Source: Alphaproteobacteria bacterium MarineAlpha10_Bin3
GTDB taxonomy: Bacteria; Pseudomonadota; Alphaproteobacteria; UBA8366; GCA-2717185
Length of the DNA: 6,936 bases
Direction of reading: 5' to 3'
NCBI GenBank assembly: GCA_002937525.1
Contig: PTKA01000067.1
Location: 1 to 6,936, forward strand
Made by a program: the position numbers and the translations under genes. This document shows positions 6,624 through 6,936 of this stretch, one piece after another (the first letter of the stretch is position 1; each line of letters starts with the position of its first letter). The notes beneath the pieces are model-generated. The model made no database searches. It was not told where the DNA came from and saw only the letters and a list, made by a program, of their open reading frames with translations.

Positions 6624-6629
6624 GAGGAG
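6624..6629 (+). promoter_or_regulatory. Shine-Dalgarno that sets the rpsU start
   Basis: GAGGAG lies 7 nt before ATC 6637-6639 and 4 nt before ATC 6634-6636. No ATG, GTG or TTG stands at a suitable distance: the in-frame TTG at 6622 overlaps the site itself, and GTG 6649 is 19 nt away. This spacing is the main reason for placing the start at the ATC. Confidence 0.6.
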
Positions 6630-6636
6630 ACCGATC

Positions 6637-6843
6637 ATCGTACAGGTAGTGGTCCGCGACAATAATGTCGATCAGGCGCTGCGCGCGCTGAAGAAGAAAA
6701 TGCAGCGCGAAGGTGTGTTCCGGGAGATGAAACTCCGGCGCGCCTATGAAAAGCCCTCGGAACGCCGCGCACGTGAAAAAGCCGAAGCGAAGCGCCGCTA
6801 CCGGAAGCTGATGCGCAAGCGGCTGGAACGCGAAGGGTATTAA
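6637..6843 (+). CDS. rpsU: 30S ribosomal protein S21, with an apparent AUC start
   Basis: S21 is a small basic protein of the 30S subunit that acts in translation initiation. The body from [20 protein letters not shown] onward, with [19 protein letters not shown] and a lysine/arginine-rich tail, is clearly S21; at 68 residues it has normal family length. Homologues start M(V)Q-V-x-V-R-D, so the expected start is the codon before GTA 6640. Here that codon is ATC, correctly spaced from GAGGAG. Starting at an upstream TTG (6604 or 6622) would add 11 or 5 residues that I do not recognise from the family. The substitution may be a sequencing error, a mutation or a genuine non-canonical start. The stop is TAA 6841-6843, followed 3 bp later by the first copy of a 37-bp repeat. 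Identity is certain; the start is not. Confidence 0.93.
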   Translation: MVQVVVRDNNVDQALRALKKKMQREGVFREMKLRRAYEKPSERRAREKAEAKRRYRKLMRKRLEREGY

Positions 6844-6846
6844 AGC

Positions 6847-6883
6847 AAATCCCGAGCGAACCTGGCTGGTTCGCGACGACGTA
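6847..6883 (+). repeat. 37-bp palindrome-containing repeat, copy 1
   Basis: Begins AAATCCCGAG and ends CGACGACGTA. Its centre holds a perfect 7-bp inverted repeat, GCGAACC (6855-6861) and GGTTCGC (6867-6873), around TGGCT. It lies just behind the rpsU stop and could act as a transcript-end hairpin, but no T-run follows directly (only GTATTTA). Confidence 0.8.
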
Positions 6884-6899
6884 TTTACGGACTAAAATT

Positions 6900-6936
6900 A
6901 AATCCCGAGCGAACCTGCCTGGTTCGCGACGACGTA
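6900..6936 (+). repeat. 37-bp palindrome-containing repeat, copy 2 (at window edge)
   Basis: Identical to 6847-6883 except for one base (6918 C versus 6865 G), which lies in the loop of the inverted repeat, so both 7-bp arms are preserved. The copies start 53 bp apart, separated by a 16-bp AT-rich spacer. The copy ends on the last base available. Confidence 0.8.

Noticed and set aside
6847..6936. CRISPR array
   Set aside because: Only two repeat copies are visible and the 16-bp spacer is about half the usual length; no cas-like gene is present in the window.

Overview
The window looks like chromosomal DNA of an aerobic, GC-rich alphaproteobacterium. The evidence is a COQ9-family gene beside a divergently transcribed rpsU (the arrangement that gave this family its alternative name, 'rpsU-divergently transcribed protein'), a GcrA-type module (a family typical of alphaproteobacteria), and the genes of an aerobic benzoyl-CoA (box) pathway. 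A more precise placement, for example in Rhodospirillales, is only a guess.

Layout from left to right. Positions 1-864 (minus) hold the N-terminal 288 codons of a benzoate-CoA ligase that runs off the left edge. Its upstream gap carries two inverted repeats. Positions 957-1145 (minus) encode a 62-residue solo GcrA C-terminal-like module with its own promoter and a good Shine-Dalgarno. Positions 1347-2151 (plus) hold an exported protein of unknown function, broken by a perfect 25-bp tandem duplication. Positions 2171-6484 (minus) form a tight operon. In transcription order it is peptide deformylase (def), COQ9, benzoyl-CoA-dihydrodiol lyase (boxC) and the benzoyl-CoA epoxidase oxygenase component (boxB). 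The def/COQ9 and COQ9/boxC junctions are 4-nt ATGA overlaps. Positions 6566-6843 (plus) hold the promoter and gene of ribosomal protein S21, whose expected ATG reads ATC. The right edge carries two 37-bp copies of a palindrome-containing repeat, and the second copy ends on the last base of the window.

How the genes work together: the ligase makes benzoyl-CoA from benzoate, BoxB (with the reductase BoxA, not seen here) epoxidises the ring, and BoxC opens it hydrolytically to the 3,4-dehydroadipyl-CoA semialdehyde stage. The odd part is that boxC and boxB sit behind def and COQ9, two housekeeping genes, and appear translationally coupled to COQ9. The other theme is short perfect duplications: 25 bp breaking one gene, 21 bp in frame in def, and the 37-bp direct repeat at the edge. 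No entirely new multi-gene system is evident. The points most worth following are the non-canonical rpsU start, the duplication frameshift, the solo GcrA module, the operon fusion and the terminal repeat.
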